Source: Guillardia theta CCMP2712
Taxonomy: Eukaryota > Cryptophyceae > Pyrenomonadales > Geminigeraceae
DNA: 23,026 nucleotides
Assembly (NCBI RefSeq): GCF_000315625.1
Contig: NW_005434467.1
Span: 4,539-27,564 of the forward strand
Reading direction: 5' to 3'
This document shows positions 22,804-23,026 of this stretch, one piece after another. The translations under genes were made by a program, and so were the position numbers. Each line of letters opens with the position of its first letter. Positions within the stretch are counted from its first letter, which is position 1. The notes beneath the pieces were generated by a model. The model was not told the origin of the DNA. It worked only from the letters and a program-made list of their open reading frames with translations, and ran no database searches.

Positions 22804-23026
22804 GGCGGGGCCGAGGAGCGAGGGGAGGGGAGGGGAGGGGATAAAGGGGGTACGTGCAGCGAGGGAGCGAGGGGGTGCGAGGCCGGTCTAGGGACGGGTA
22901 GGGGGTGGTAAGAGGAGGGGAGAGGAGGGAGGAGGGGTGGTCCAAAAAAGAAAAGCTAATCCTACCAGCGGCTACGGGGGGAGTGTAAAACTAAAAAAAG
23001 AAGAATAAGTCTTGTTGCTGCCTTTT
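22804..23026. promoter_or_regulatory. Upstream region of the U-box/kinase gene with a C4/G4 tract
   Basis: Positions 22821-22840 are four consecutive AGGGG units on the plus strand, so the coding strand has four C4 runs 18-37 bases upstream of the ATG. The rest is purine-rich on the plus strand (GAGGGAGGAGGGG) with an A-rich stretch near 22945-23010. No TATA-like element can be assigned. The region should contain the 5' UTR and promoter, but no exact site is claimed. Confidence 0.45.

Noticed and set aside
1-23026. tRNA, rRNA, CRISPR arrays, bacterial operon signals
   Set aside because: No T-arm/acceptor pattern, no rRNA core sequence and no spacer-repeat alternation was found. The 24-bp array has no unique spacers, so it is a minisatellite, not CRISPR.

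Overview
The window looks like nuclear DNA of a unicellular eukaryote, most likely an alga of the cryptophyte type (Guillardia-like). This is inference. It rests on an intronless 12.5 kb ORF with a secretory signal and C-terminal anchor, a U-box plus tyrosine-kinase-like domain plus ARM-repeat gene of a kind I associate with cryptophyte and other protist genomes, GC-rich coding DNA, and repeat-rich intergenic DNA. No rRNA, tRNA, CRISPR or bacterial operon structure was seen. Nothing was searched against a database.

Layout. 1-1208: no gene recognised. 1209-1958: a 750-bp truncated, stop-containing copy of the kinase/ARM gene that lies at the right end, in opposite orientation. It runs directly into a G-rich 97-bp tandem repeat (1971-2208). 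2382-2882: a 24-bp minisatellite of 21 units whose arms can form hairpins. 2883-3972: no convincing gene. 3973-4952: an AT-richer island of mobile-element-like structures, namely a 658-bp element with terminal inverted repeats, a 62-bp tandem duplication and a foldback element with G-run arms. 5191-5463: a possible small AT-rich gene. 5618-5734: three consecutive small hairpins. 6042-18548: one uninterrupted ORF for a giant secreted or cell-surface protein of about 4168 residues. 18549-19570: intergenic. 19571-22803 (minus strand): U-box, tyrosine-kinase-like domain and about 13 ARM-type repeats. Upstream of it lies a four-tract G4/C4 run.

The two main genes are convergent, with about 1 kb between their stops. 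Nothing shows that they work together. The giant protein has six approximately 170-residue repeats with a C/V-T-L-R-x-N signature, then about eight GSGY-type modules, cysteine-rich stretches, then repeats of the pattern G-D-x-I...DEIM-x-V...V-x-R-A-x-x-G-T, a glycine-rich transmembrane helix and a short tail. It is best read as a matrix, adhesion or cell-covering protein.

The U-box/kinase gene is interesting for two reasons. Its kinase-like domain lacks several catalytic residues (DFG is GYG, the HRDLAARN asparagine is histidine, the alpha-C glutamate is glutamine), so it is a predicted pseudokinase. Its kinase and ARM parts lie in different frames. The truncated copy at 1209-1958 carries 25 extra bases at exactly that junction and reads straight through from kinase to ARM. 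The simplest explanation is a 25-bp deletion in the longer copy, although a very short intron cannot be excluded.
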